A DNA stretch of 64,000 nucleotides from Streptomyces sp. NL15-2K (GTDB lineage Bacteria; Actinomycetota; Actinomycetes; Streptomycetales; Streptomycetaceae), in NCBI RefSeq assembly GCF_030551255.1, contig NZ_CP130630.1, forward strand, positions 620,001 to 684,000, read 5' to 3'. A model generated the notes under the pieces. The model made no database searches. It was not told the origin of the DNA and saw nothing but the letters and a program-made list of their open reading frames with translations. The translations under genes and the position numbers were made by a program. Of this stretch, positions 8,432-16,017 are shown piece after piece. How positions within the stretch are numbered: position 1 is the first letter of the stretch; each line of letters starts with the position of its first letter.

Positions 8432-9352
8432 GTGCCATCGCCGCAGCAGGCACGCGCCCAGGCATCAGCGATCACCTCGGGAAAGACCGCACCGGAGGCG
8501 GAGGCCTCCCCGACGTCCCAGCTCAGGGCACTCTTCGACCGGCCCCGGCTGTCCCCGGGGCAGCGGCGCATCGCCCAGTACCTGATCGAGCACATCACCG
8601 AGGCGGCCTTCCTTTCGATCACCGACCTTGCCGAGCGCGTCGGCGTGAGCCAGCCCTCGGTGACGCGTTTCGCCGCGGCCGTCGGCTTCAGCGGTTACCC
8701 CGCGCTACGGGAGAAGCTCCAGTCGATCGCGCTCGGCACCCTCGCCGGCGGGCCCGCGGCGGCGGAGGAGAACGGCAACGAACTCCAGGCGGCGGTCGAC
8801 GCCGAGATCGAGAACCTGGAGAACCTGCGGCGCGATTTCGCCGACCCCGACCAGGTGATCGACATCGGCCGCAAGCTGTCCCGGTCGACCCCGCTGACCG
8901 TCCTCGGTGTGCGCATCTCGGCGTCGCTGGCCGAGTACTTCGCCTACGCCGCCCGCCGGGTCCACCCGGATGTTCGGCTGGTGACGCGGGGCGGCAGCGT
9001 CGCCTACGACGCGCTGGTCCAGTCGCACGCGGCCGGCGGCACCTGGGTGCTGGCGTTCTCGATGCCCCGGCACGCCCAGGAGACCCTCACCGCCGTCCGG
9101 GTCGCGCGCAGCGCGGGACTGAAGGTCGCGCTGATCACCGACCTGGCGCTCGGACCGGTGGCCGACGAGGCGGACATCGTCTTCGCCACCGGCACCGGCT
9201 CCCGTCTGGTCTTCGACTCCTACGCCGCGCCCGGCGTGATGGCCGCCGCGCTGCTGCAGGCCATGACCGACGCCGACCCGGAGCGCACCCAGGCGCGGCT
9301 GGAGGAGTACGAGCAGATTTCCGACCAGCACCAGTTCTTCCTCCGGGACTGA
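8432..9352 (+). CDS. RpiR/MurR family transcriptional regulator with SIS domain
   Basis: The product (306 residues from GTG 8432) has an N-terminal helix-turn-helix at residues about 35-95 (ITDLAERVGVSQPSVTRFAAAVGF) and a C-terminal SIS sugar-phosphate isomerase-fold domain at about 130-260. RpiR-type proteins bind phosphosugars through the SIS domain and regulate sugar or cell-wall precursor catabolism. The start at 8432 was chosen because AAGGAG lies 8 nt upstream; an in-frame GTG at 8408 has no such site. A palindrome of the RpiR operator style lies 66 bp downstream of the gene. Confidence 0.88.
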   Translation: MPSPQQARAQASAITSGKTAPEAEASPTSQLRALFDRPRLSPGQRRIAQYLIEHITEAAFLSITDLAERVGVSQPSVTRFAAAVGFSGYPALREKLQSIALGTLAGGPAAAEENGNELQAAVDAEIENLENLRRDFADPDQVIDIGRKLSRSTPLTVLGVRISASLAEYFAYAARRVHPDVRLVTRGGSVAYDALVQSHAAGGTWVLAFSMPRHAQETLTAVRVARSAGLKVALITDLALGPVADEADIVFATGTGSRLVFDSYAAPGVMAAALLQAMTDADPERTQARLEEYEQISDQHQFFLRD

Positions 9353-9417
9353 CTCTCCAGGCCTGAGTAACACTCCGCCCTCATCCGGACACAGCGGGAT
9401 CATCCCTTCCATAGCGC

Positions 9418-9435
9418 GCATGAATGTTTTCATGC
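9418..9435. promoter_or_regulatory. Inverted repeat in AT-rich promoter region
   Basis: Perfect 7-bp arms GCATGAA (9418-9424) and TTCATGC (9429-9435) flank TGTT. The surrounding 100 bp is unusually AT-rich for this DNA (an ATATATAAATA stretch follows). It lies between the RpiR gene and the hypothetical gene at 9615. TGAA(N)4TTCA sites are common for RpiR-family regulators, so it could be a target of the gene just upstream. A weak terminator is possible but no T-run follows. Confidence 0.4.
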
Positions 9436-9614
9436 TCCTTGCAAAGCGGACGGCATATATAAATACTGCTCACTGATCGCACCCGAGCCGCCGTCTCCTA
9501 CCCGCGTCGGCGCCCAGGGTGTTCGGTCGGGGCGGCTCCGTTCATCCCCTGGACCGGGGCCGCCCCACCCCGTCGGACCACCCTCACGACGCCGCACACC
9601 CGGAAGCGATGACC

Positions 9615-10001
9615 ATGCCCCTGACGACCACACGGACGACCACGCGCATCAGCCCGGACTGGCCGTGCCAGGTCAAGTCCCCCGGCAGCTACGACTGGGA
9701 ACGCTCGGCGGCCAAGTGGCTGCGCGAGCTCGTGCCGGCGCGCTATGCCAGCTACCCGGCCCTGATCCGTCACCCCGTGCTGCTCGCCCGGCATGCGCAG
9801 ATCCAGGTACAGCACGAGATCCGGGTCGCCCGCACCGCCCTGCAGACGGCCCGGGCCGACCTGCCCCGGCTCGGTCTGCCGGAGTCGGTCATCGAGCACA
9901 CGATCAAGCTGTACGCGGCGGAGGTCCTGCAGCTCCAGCACATCGCCCGCAGCGTCCGGGCGGTCACACAGGCCTTGGTCGAGCACGCGCACGGACGCTG
10001 A
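9615..10001 (+). CDS. Conserved actinobacterial hypothetical protein
   Basis: The product is about 128 residues. ATG 9615 was preferred because GGAAG lies 8 nt upstream; ATG 9609 is the alternative, and the open frame reaches back to 9519. The protein has no signal peptide or membrane segment. The middle is rich in Arg, Leu and Ala helices (LVPARYASYPALIRHPVLLARHAQIQVQHEIR, written here only as positions about 35-70), followed by a likely coiled or helical tail. No family was recognised. Codon use is typical for the organism. It has its own AT-rich upstream region with a palindrome, suggesting regulated expression. Confidence 0.6.
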   Translation: MPLTTTRTTTRISPDWPCQVKSPGSYDWERSAAKWLRELVPARYASYPALIRHPVLLARHAQIQVQHEIRVARTALQTARADLPRLGLPESVIEHTIKLYAAEVLQLQHIARSVRAVTQALVEHAHGR

Positions 10002-10005
10002 GGCC

Positions 10006-10058
10006 CCCCGTACTCGGGCGTACCACCCCGTACTCGGGCGTAGGGGCATGACCCGAGT
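10006..10058. promoter_or_regulatory. Direct repeats plus an inverted half-site upstream of the ABM gene
   Basis: CCCCGTACTCGGGCGTA occurs twice (10006-10022 and 10026-10042), spaced by 3 bp. A reverse copy of the core, CCCGAGT (10052-10058), follows and mirrors ACTCGGG. The array ends about 24 bp before the ABM-domain gene. Two direct sites plus an inverted one suggest a multi-dimer regulator binding region. The regulator is unknown. Confidence 0.5.
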
Positions 10059-10081
10059 CTCGCGTGGCACACGTGGTGAGC

Positions 10082-10648
10082 ATGAGCACCACCGATGTGC
10101 GGCGGGGCGAGCCGATCACCACGGTTCTCACCTGGCAGGTGCGCCCCGGCCGGGAGCAGGAGTTCGAGGAGTGGACGCACGGAATTACCCGCTGCGCCAG
10201 AGAGTTCCCGGGCAACGAGGGCGTCTCCTGGCTGCGCCCCGAGGACAGTCACTGCTTCCACGCGGTGCTGCGCTGGTCCGACGCGCACCGGCTCACCGCC
10301 TGGCTGGAGTCGGACGAGCGGGCCTCGTGGCACGAGCGGATCGAGGATGTCGCAACGGAGATCGGCAGTGAGCGGCAGTCGACGACGGGGATGGAGACCT
10401 GGTTCAGCCTGCCCGGCACCACCGTGCAGGCCCCTCCCCGGTGGAAGATGGTGCTCACCACCTTCCTCGGCGCCTATCCGTTCACTTTCCTGATCCAGTG
10501 GCTGGTGACGCCCCAGACGACCACGTGGCCCCTGCCGCTGCGCGCGGCCGTGTTCCCGATCGTGCTGCTGCCGGTGCTGACGTATCTGGTCATGCCGTCG
10601 CTGAGTCGACTGCTGCGGCTGTGGTTGTACCCGCCGCCGAACCCCTGA
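10082..10648 (+). CDS. ABM-domain (antibiotic biosynthesis monooxygenase-like) protein with C-terminal membrane helices
   Basis: The product (188 residues from ATG 10082) has an N-terminal dimeric alpha-beta barrel of the antibiotic biosynthesis monooxygenase type. It runs from VLTWQVRPGREQEFEEW to about residue 100 and includes HAVLRWSDAHRLTAWL. Two hydrophobic helices follow, at about 130-150 and 158-178. Proteins with this layout are widespread in bacteria and often annotated as ABM family membrane proteins. Catalytic activity is unproven, and a redox or stress role is only a guess. An in-frame GTG at 10064 is an alternative start. The upstream repeat array and the downstream hairpins mark it as a single-gene transcription unit. 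Confidence 0.7.
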   Translation: MSTTDVRRGEPITTVLTWQVRPGREQEFEEWTHGITRCAREFPGNEGVSWLRPEDSHCFHAVLRWSDAHRLTAWLESDERASWHERIEDVATEIGSERQSTTGMETWFSLPGTTVQAPPRWKMVLTTFLGAYPFTFLIQWLVTPQTTTWPLPLRAAVFPIVLLPVLTYLVMPSLSRLLRLWLYPPPNP

Positions 10649-10662
10649 CGGCGGCCGTGCGC

Positions 10663-10730
10663 GCCGGGCGGAAGCGGAACCCGCCGCCCGGCCCGCAGCG
10701 ACAGGTGCGGGCCGCGGGCACAAGCCCGCG
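10663..10730 (+). terminator. Three consecutive hairpins after the ABM gene
   Basis: Three GC-rich stems follow each other: arms 10663-10671 and 10684-10692 (9 bp, perfect), arms 10691-10697 and 10706-10712 (7 bp), and arms 10713-10719 and 10724-10730 (7 bp, 4-nt loop). They fill the gap to the next gene and probably terminate transcription. The last one is about 34 bp from the next start codon and could also affect that gene's leader. Confidence 0.55.
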
Positions 10731-10763
10731 AGCGATGCGGGCCTCATGTGCGATGCTCGACGC

Positions 10764-13229
10764 GTGACGAGCGAGCCCGCCGGCCCCGCTGATCCCGGCC
10801 CCGTGCCCGACTTGGCAGCGTTGGCCAAGGTCGTTGCCCGGCAGCGCGCCGAGATGGACCGGCTGCGGGACCAGGCGGCGACGTCGGCCGTCGTGGAGCG
10901 GGCCAAGGGCGCGCTGATGGCGCTGACCGGCTGCTCGCCGGACGCCGCGGGCGAGGAGCTGCTGCAGCGGGCCAAGGCGGGCAACCGCACGGTGCTGGAG
11001 GAGTGCTGGATCACGCTCGGGGGTCTGGTACCCCCGCTGCACCACACCGCGCGCCCCTCGCACGAGGAGCCCGATCCCGACACCGCCGTCCCCGGCGACT
11101 CTCCGTCCGACCGCCCGATGTCCGGCGTCCCCGCCGGCGGGGACCCGGCCGAAGCGGACCGGGCTGAAGCGGACCGGGCCGAAGCGGACCGGGCCGCGGG
11201 CGCGGACGACGGCTCCGCCGTGCTCGGCCGCCTGGGCGAGGCCCTGGTCCGTGTCGGGTCCCCGCAGGGTCTCGCCCGATGCCTGCTGGAACACCTGGGG
11301 CCCGAAGTGGGTGCCGACGCGGTCATGCTCTTCCGGTGCCTGCCGGCCGGAGGACTCGAGCTGGCCGGGCATGCCGGCATCGACGACACCCTGGCCGTCC
11401 AGTGGCGTCATGTGCCCCCGCTGAGCCGGATCGCCGCCCTTGAGGCGCTCCGGGCGCGGGAGCCGCGCTGGCTGGAGGATCTCGCGGCGGACCGGGAGCG
11501 GTACCCGCTCATCGGGGTTCCGCCCGAGCGCTGGCGGTCCCGCGCCTGGCTGCCCGTGCCGGACGGGGACACGGCCGACGTCTGCATCGGCGTCCTGCGC
11601 GGCCGCGGCGGACCGTTCACACCGTCGGACCGGCAGCTTCTGCGGGCCGTCGCCCGGATGTGCGCGGGGCGGCTGCGGGACTTCGGCCCCCGGCAGGAGT
11701 ACGCCGCCGGTGGTGCCGTGCAGGCGGTGTTCGACGCGCTGCCGGGCGCGGCGATGCTGCTGACGCCGCTGCACGCTCCCACGGGAGAGGTCGAGGACTA
11801 CCGGGTGGACGCCGCGACGGCTCAGGCGGTCGACGCCGTCGGCCGCACCGGCCGCGAACTGGTCGGCCGCAGGATCCTGGAGTGCTTCCCGGGCATGGCG
11901 GGTGAGGAGTTGTGGCAGGGGTACCTGCACACGCTGGCCACCGGAGAGCCGTACGAAGGCCGGTCGTTCGCCGACCAGGAGGTCGTGGCCGGTACCGCGG
12001 AGTTCTCGACGTACGTGGTGCGGGCGTCCCGGCTGGGCGGCGGGCTGATCGTCGTCTGGCTCCGGCAGGACTCCTCGGACCGGCAGGAGCAGCGGCTGGC
12101 GGACATGCAGCGGCTGGGCAACCTGGGCTGGGCGAACTGGAATCTGGTCACGGACGAGGTCGGCTGGTCGTCCCAGGTCTTCGCCATCCTCGACCGGGAC
12201 CCCGCACACGGTCCGGTCCGCCTCGCCGACCTCCCGGGCCTCGCGCTGCCCGAGGACGTGCCGCCACTGGCCCGCGCCGTGCGGGAACTCATACGCGCCG
12301 GGCGACCGCTCAACGTCCCGTTCCGGATCAGGGCCGCCGGTGGGATCCGGCATCTGCGGGCAGTCGCCGAGGCGGAGCCGGCTGTCGACGGCACGCCCGT
12401 CGAGGTGCACGGCTTCGTACAGGACCTCACCGCGCAGCGCAGCGCGGAACTGGCCCTCGTCGAGAGCGAGCAGGAGATCCTGACCCAGCACGGCGTGCTG
12501 CGCGCCGAGCGGACGCTCGCCACCCGGCTCCAGCACGCGCTGCTGCCGCTGCCCACCCGGCCCGTGCGCCTGGCGGGTCTGCGCGTCGAGATCGCCTATC
12601 TGCCCGCGCAGTCCGGGATCCACGTCGGCGGCGACTGGTTCAGCGCCATCGAACTGCCCGACGGCGACGCCCTGTTCGTCGTCGGCGACGTCGCCGGTCA
12701 CGGCATCGACGCGGTCGCCACGATGGCGCAGCTCCGCTTCACCGCCAAGGGCATGGTCATCACGGGCTCGTCGCTGACCGGCGCGCTCGCCCGGCTCAAC
12801 ACGCTGCTGCTGCACTCCCGGGACTCCCACGGCACCGCGACGATGGTCCTGGCCCGCTACCACCCCGACGAGCACCGTCTGGTCTGGGCACAGGCGGGCC
12901 ACCCGCCGCCGCTGCTGCTGCGCGACGGCGACGTGCGCTATCTCGGCCGGCCGGCCGGAATGCTGCTCGGGGCGACCTCCGCGCCGTACTTCGAGGAGGC
13001 GGAGGTCCGCCTCGAACCGGGAGACCGGCTCCTGCTGTACACCGACGGCCTGGTCGAACGGCCCGCGGAGGGCATCGACCAGGGCCTGGAGCGGCTGGCC
13101 GAGGCCGTCATGGCCCACCCCGCGGACGGGCCGGGCCCCCTGGGGCTGTTGCTCGCCTCGGTGCTGGAGGGCGAGCGGCGGGACGACGTCTGCGTCGTCG
13201 ACATCCGGGTGCCGACCGAGCCGGGGTGA
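10764..13229 (+). CDS. ANTAR-GAF-PAS-SpoIIE (PP2C-type) phosphatase regulator
   Basis: The 821-residue multidomain signalling protein has these domains in order: an ANTAR-like RNA-binding helix set at about 35-80 (VVERAKGALMALTGCSPDAA), a spacer with three EADRA repeats, a GAF domain at about 155-310, two PAS-like segments at about 320-560, and a SpoIIE/PP2C phosphatase domain at about 580-820. The metal-binding motifs GGDWFSA and VGDVAGHGIDA are visible. SpoIIE-like phosphatases dephosphorylate anti-anti-sigma factors. ANTAR at the N-terminus suggests added control by RNA binding. The start is GTG 10764, with no clear ribosome binding site, so a short-leader or leaderless transcript is possible. 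The in-frame start at 10746 is less likely. No sigma or anti-sigma gene is adjacent. Confidence 0.85.
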   Translation: MTSEPAGPADPGPVPDLAALAKVVARQRAEMDRLRDQAATSAVVERAKGALMALTGCSPDAAGEELLQRAKAGNRTVLEECWITLGGLVPPLHHTARPSHEEPDPDTAVPGDSPSDRPMSGVPAGGDPAEADRAEADRAEADRAAGADDGSAVLGRLGEALVRVGSPQGLARCLLEHLGPEVGADAVMLFRCLPAGGLELAGHAGIDDTLAVQWRHVPPLSRIAALEALRAREPRWLEDLAADRERYPLIGVPPERWRSRAWLPVPDGDTADVCIGVLRGRGGPFTPSDRQLLRAVARMCAGRLRDFGPRQEYAAGGAVQAVFDALPGAAMLLTPLHAPTGEVEDYRVDAATAQAVDAVGRTGRELVGRRILECFPGMAGEELWQGYLHTLATGEPYEGRSFADQEVVAGTAEFSTYVVRASRLGGGLIVVWLRQDSSDRQEQRLADMQRLGNLGWANWNLVTDEVGWSSQVFAILDRDPAHGPVRLADLPGLALPEDVPPLARAVRELIRAGRPLNVPFRIRAAGGIRHLRAVAEAEPAVDGTPVEVHGFVQDLTAQRSAELALVESEQEILTQHGVLRAERTLATRLQHALLPLPTRPVRLAGLRVEIAYLPAQSGIHVGGDWFSAIELPDGDALFVVGDVAGHGIDAVATMAQLRFTAKGMVITGSSLTGALARLNTLLLHSRDSHGTATMVLARYHPDEHRLVWAQAGHPPPLLLRDGDVRYLGRPAGMLLGATSAPYFEEAEVRLEPGDRLLLYTDGLVERPAEGIDQGLERLAEAVMAHPADGPGPLGLLLASVLEGERRDDVCVVDIRVPTEPG

Positions 13230-13239
13230 CCGGCGACGT

Positions 13240-13341
13240 TCAGTCGTCCCCGCGGTGTCTCCAGTACCAAATCAGGCCGGCGACGAGGGCCAGCAGGAAT
13301 ACGGCGGGCATTATCAGGCCGGGGATCCGGGAGCCGTTCAT
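13240..13341 (-). CDS. Small single-span membrane protein (33 residues)
   Basis: The reading frame from ATG 13341 encodes a short polar start, one hydrophobic helix (PGLIMPAVFLLALVAGLIWYW) and a basic-acidic tail RHRGDD. GAAGG lies 8 nt upstream of the ATG. It sits between the convergent phosphatase gene and the flavin reductase gene. Small proteins of this shape are common but poorly annotated in Streptomyces. No family was recognised. Confidence rests only on the start site and the clean membrane helix. Confidence 0.4.
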   Translation of the reverse strand: MNGSRIPGLIMPAVFLLALVAGLIWYWRHRGDD

Positions 13342-13471
13342 CGGCGTGGCCTTCGGTTCGGGACGGGCGGGTCGCCTCGATCGGGGGCTGCCCACGGTGA
13401 CGGCGGACGATGCGTCGCCACCGGCACTTTCCCGAGGCGTTGCCCGGTGTTCGAGCCGACGGGGCGAAAGG

Positions 13472-13969
13472 TCAGTCCACCGGGTGACCGGGCGCGATGC
13501 CGCGAGCGTCGTCGAGCCGCAGCAGCGGTCCGCCGTCCGCCCCCTCCCGCTCGCCCCACGCCACCGGGTCGAGGACGTGTCCCACGTGATCGCCCGCGTC
13601 GGCACGCAGTTCGACGCTGCCGACGAACCAGGCCGCCGCGTCCTCGAGTACGACGGCCCCGCCGTAGTCCTCCCGCCGGCGGACGTGCGCGAACTTGTCC
13701 GTCCGGTCGCCCGTGTTCGCGCCGAACAGCTCGGCCAGCGCACGCTGTTCGGCGGTGAGCAGATGCACTGCGAGGTACCGGGCGGACCGCGCCACCCGGT
13801 AGGTGTGGTTCGCCTTGGACAGCCACACGACGAACCGCAGGGGATGGATGGAGCACTGGGAGGCGAACCCGACCAGACAGCCCGCCCGCTCACCGTGCGC
13901 GGCGGCGGTCACCACGCACATGTCCGGGTTCAGCCGGCCGATGAACGCGTCCATGTCCGCCATGCTCAC
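13472..13969 (-). CDS. Flavin reductase-like FMN-binding split-barrel protein
   Basis: The 165-residue protein fits the flavin reductase-like split-barrel fold: GRLNPDMCVVTAAAHGERAGCLVGFASQCSIHP, the flavin-binding core, spans positions about 11-45. RFVVWLSKANHTYRVA and YLAVHLLTAEQRALAELF follow. These proteins bind FMN and either reduce flavin with NAD(P)H or act as F420/FMN-dependent oxidoreductases. The start is GTG 13969 with GGGAG 4 nt upstream; ATG 13963 is equally plausible. No partner monooxygenase is adjacent. Confidence 0.8.
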   Translation of the reverse strand: MSMADMDAFIGRLNPDMCVVTAAAHGERAGCLVGFASQCSIHPLRFVVWLSKANHTYRVARSARYLAVHLLTAEQRALAELFGANTGDRTDKFAHVRRREDYGGAVVLEDAAAWFVGSVELRADAGDHVGHVLDPVAWGEREGADGGPLLRLDDARGIAPGHPVD

Positions 13970-14084
13970 GCCGCTCCCGTTCGGTGCGTCTGCCGCGGTC
14001 GGTGTCCCGGCTTCAGCTCATCACGGCCCGGGCGGCCGTGTCATCCGGTGTACGGCGGCATGGCGTACGAGGGGCGGTGGGGGC

Positions 14085-14166
14085 GGTCCCTGTCGTTCTC
14101 GGTTCGGTCCCTGTCGTTCCCGGTTCGGTCCCTTTCGTTCTCGGTTCCGTCCCTGTCGTTCCCGTC
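14085..14166. repeat. 21-bp tandem repeat, about four copies
   Basis: A 21-bp unit beginning GGTCCCTGTCGTTC is repeated head to tail four times with single-base variants (14085-14105, 14106-14126, 14127-14147, 14148-14166). The array ends directly at the stop codon of the peptidoglycan-binding protein gene on the minus strand. It is intergenic with no long frame of its own, and is a likely variable-number tract. Confidence 0.8.
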
Positions 14167-14832
14167 TCATCCAGCGCCGGTGCGGGACTCCAGGGCGAGC
14201 CGGGTGTCGTCGCCGTAGACGCCGGTCTCGTCGCCGCGGATGCCGTACCAGAGCTGGAAGCGGGCCACCGCCTCGGTCAGGACGGTGTCGTAGCTGCCGC
14301 TGGTGGATCCGTCGTCGTAGACGTTCGGGATGCGCCGCAGGCGCTGCTGGAGGTCGGTCACCTCGGCGCCGCTGTCCCCTTCGCGCAAGGTGCCGGGGCC
14401 GTCGGGGTCGGTGGCGCCGGAGGGGGGCGAGGTGGAGGCGGTCGGGGTGGGCTCGGCGGACGGGGTCGGGCCGGAGGCCTGCGCGGAGGTGCCGTCGCTC
14501 CGGTCGGTCAGCAGGAAGGCGCAGCCGAAGCCGACCAGGGCCGCCGTGGTCACGGCGGCGGCGACGGTGAAGCGGCGCAGCCCGGGCACCCGGCCGCGTG
14601 GAGCGCCGCTCGCAGCATCAGGCGCGTGGTCGGCGACGGGCGGCAGCTCCTGGGTCCTGTCCTCGGTTCCGGACGTTGGTCCCGGCAGTGCCACGGAGTC
14701 GTAGCGGCCGGTGCTCTCCTGGAACTCCCGGATGAGTTCCGCGAGGGCGTCGGTGCGGCGCGGGCGCAGCACCCGCACCGGTTCCAGGGGCGGCTCGTCG
14801 TACGGCTGCTCACGGTCGGGCGGCATCGGCAT
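14167..14832 (-). CDS. Membrane-anchored peptidoglycan-binding domain protein
   Basis: The 221-residue protein starts at ATG 14832 with AAGGAG 6 nt upstream. A cytoplasmic N-terminus of about 90 residues with basic patches is followed by one transmembrane helix (VAAAVTTAALVGFGCAFLL, about 88-108), then a Ser/Thr/Pro-rich stalk. The C-terminus is a PG_binding_1 domain (REGDSGAEVTDLQQRL, then YDTVLTEAVARFQ). The topology places the binding domain outside, where it would grip cell-wall peptidoglycan. No catalytic domain is present. A 21-bp tandem repeat follows the stop codon. Confidence 0.8.
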   Translation of the reverse strand: MPMPPDREQPYDEPPLEPVRVLRPRRTDALAELIREFQESTGRYDSVALPGPTSGTEDRTQELPPVADHAPDAASGAPRGRVPGLRRFTVAAAVTTAALVGFGCAFLLTDRSDGTSAQASGPTPSAEPTPTASTSPPSGATDPDGPGTLREGDSGAEVTDLQQRLRRIPNVYDDGSTSGSYDTVLTEAVARFQLWYGIRGDETGVYGDDTRLALESRTGAG

Positions 14833-15014
14833 CCTGCTCTCCTTCCCCCCTCGGCAGGGGCCTTCGGCGTCCCCCGAGGAGTCATACGGGTCTGCCGCAC
14901 GGAGAGTTCAGTGCGACCGAGGAACAGGTACTGCCCGCCGGGCCTGCCGGGCCTGCCGGGCCTGCCGGACAGCCGGCGGGACTCCTCGGCGGAGAGCACG
15001 CAGTTCCCCTTCCG

Positions 15015-15029
15015 ATGCACTGAGTGCCA
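15015..15029. promoter_or_regulatory. TetR-type palindrome upstream of the TetR gene
   Basis: ATGCACTGAGTGCCA differs from the perfect palindrome at 15905 only in its first two bases. It ends 30 bp before the TetR start codon, so binding would be expected to block transcription of the regulator (autoregulation). Confidence 0.6.
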
Positions 15030-15059
15030 TGACGGCGGTCAAGTGCTACGTTCCCGTCC

Positions 15060-15860
15060 ATGAGCTCCAGCAGCGCGGCGCCCGGTCGCGGCGAGAAGGC
15101 GGAGGCGTCGGCCGCGAAGCCGCCCATGCGGGACGCGCTCGTCGCGGCGGCCTTCCAGCTGTTCCTGGAGCGGGGCTACGAGCAGACCACCGTCGACGAC
15201 ATCGTGGCGCTCGCCGGAGTCGGGCGGCGGTCGTTCTTCCGCTACTTCCCCTCGAAGGAGGACGTGGTCTTCCCCGACCACGAGCGGTGCCTGGCCGACA
15301 TGACTGCCTTCCTGGCCGCCGGCGACGACACCGACGAACCCGTCGGGCGGGTCTGCGACGCGGCCCGGCTGGTGCTGAAGATGTACGCCGAGAATCCGAC
15401 GTTCTCCGTGCAGCGCTACCGGCTCACCAAAAAGGTGCCCGGCCTGCGCGCGTACGAGCTGTCGGTGGTGTGGCGCTACGAGCGCGCGCTCGCCGAGTAC
15501 CTGCGGGGTCGGTTCGCCGGCCGGCGCGACGGGACGCTGCAGGCCGACGTGATCGCCGCCGCCGTGGTCGCGGCGCACAACAACGCGCTGCGTTCCTGGC
15601 TGCGTTCGAACGGGCAGGGAGACGCGAGCGCCACGGTGGATCACGCGCTGGGGTATGTGCAGACCGCCTTCGGTGCGTCTCCCGCGCGCGCCGGCGGCGA
15701 GCGGCGGAGCGGGGAGGCCGAGGACGCCGAGGACGTCATGGTCGTCGTGTCCCGACGCGGAGCACCGCTGTGGCGGGTGGTCCAGGAGATCGAGTCCACG
15801 CTCGGAACACTCGGAACACCGGGAACGCCGGGAACGCCGGGAACGCCCGGCCGGGAGTGA
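15060..15860 (+). CDS. TetR family transcriptional regulator
   Basis: The 266-residue protein has an N-terminal TetR helix-turn-helix at about 22-70 (RDALVAAAFQLFLERGYEQTTVDDIVALAGVGRRSFFRYFPSKEDV, given by position). A helical ligand-binding domain follows to about 205. The C-terminus is odd: an acidic and basic stretch and then four near-identical Gly-Thr-Pro steps (TPGTPGTPGTPG) encoded by a 9-bp tandem tract. No Shine-Dalgarno is visible before ATG 15060. Related palindromes lie just upstream and 45 bp downstream of the gene, so it probably controls itself and the downstream OB-fold gene. Confidence 0.88.
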   Translation: MSSSSAAPGRGEKAEASAAKPPMRDALVAAAFQLFLERGYEQTTVDDIVALAGVGRRSFFRYFPSKEDVVFPDHERCLADMTAFLAAGDDTDEPVGRVCDAARLVLKMYAENPTFSVQRYRLTKKVPGLRAYELSVVWRYERALAEYLRGRFAGRRDGTLQADVIAAAVVAAHNNALRSWLRSNGQGDASATVDHALGYVQTAFGASPARAGGERRSGEAEDAEDVMVVVSRRGAPLWRVVQEIESTLGTLGTPGTPGTPGTPGRE

Positions 15861-15904
15861 CCGGGACGGGCTCGAACATCGAGGGTACGGAGTACCTTTA
15901 CGAG

Positions 15905-15919
15905 TGGCACTGAGTGCCA
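15905..15919. promoter_or_regulatory. Perfect TetR-type palindrome upstream of the OB-fold gene
   Basis: TGGCACTGAGTGCCA is a perfect 15-bp palindrome around a central G. It matches the imperfect site before the TetR gene and lies about 100 bp upstream of the DUF35-type gene. A second short palindrome, GGTAC-GGA-GTACC (15884-15896), lies just before it. Confidence 0.65.
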
Positions 15920-16017
15920 TACTCTGATGGCGTGCACGGTGGCACGGCGACCGGGCACGTGCGTGCACGGTGATCCGCGCACGCGGGATTCCGGCCGAGT
16001 GCAGGGAGTTGACCAGC

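Noticed and set aside
10590..13118. Minus-strand frame of 842 codons
   Set aside because: It is antisense to the ANTAR-GAF-PAS-SpoIIE gene and shows only low-complexity sequence.
14085..14166. Considered as a CRISPR array
   Set aside because: Units are contiguous with no spacers and no cas genes are nearby, so it is a simple tandem repeat.
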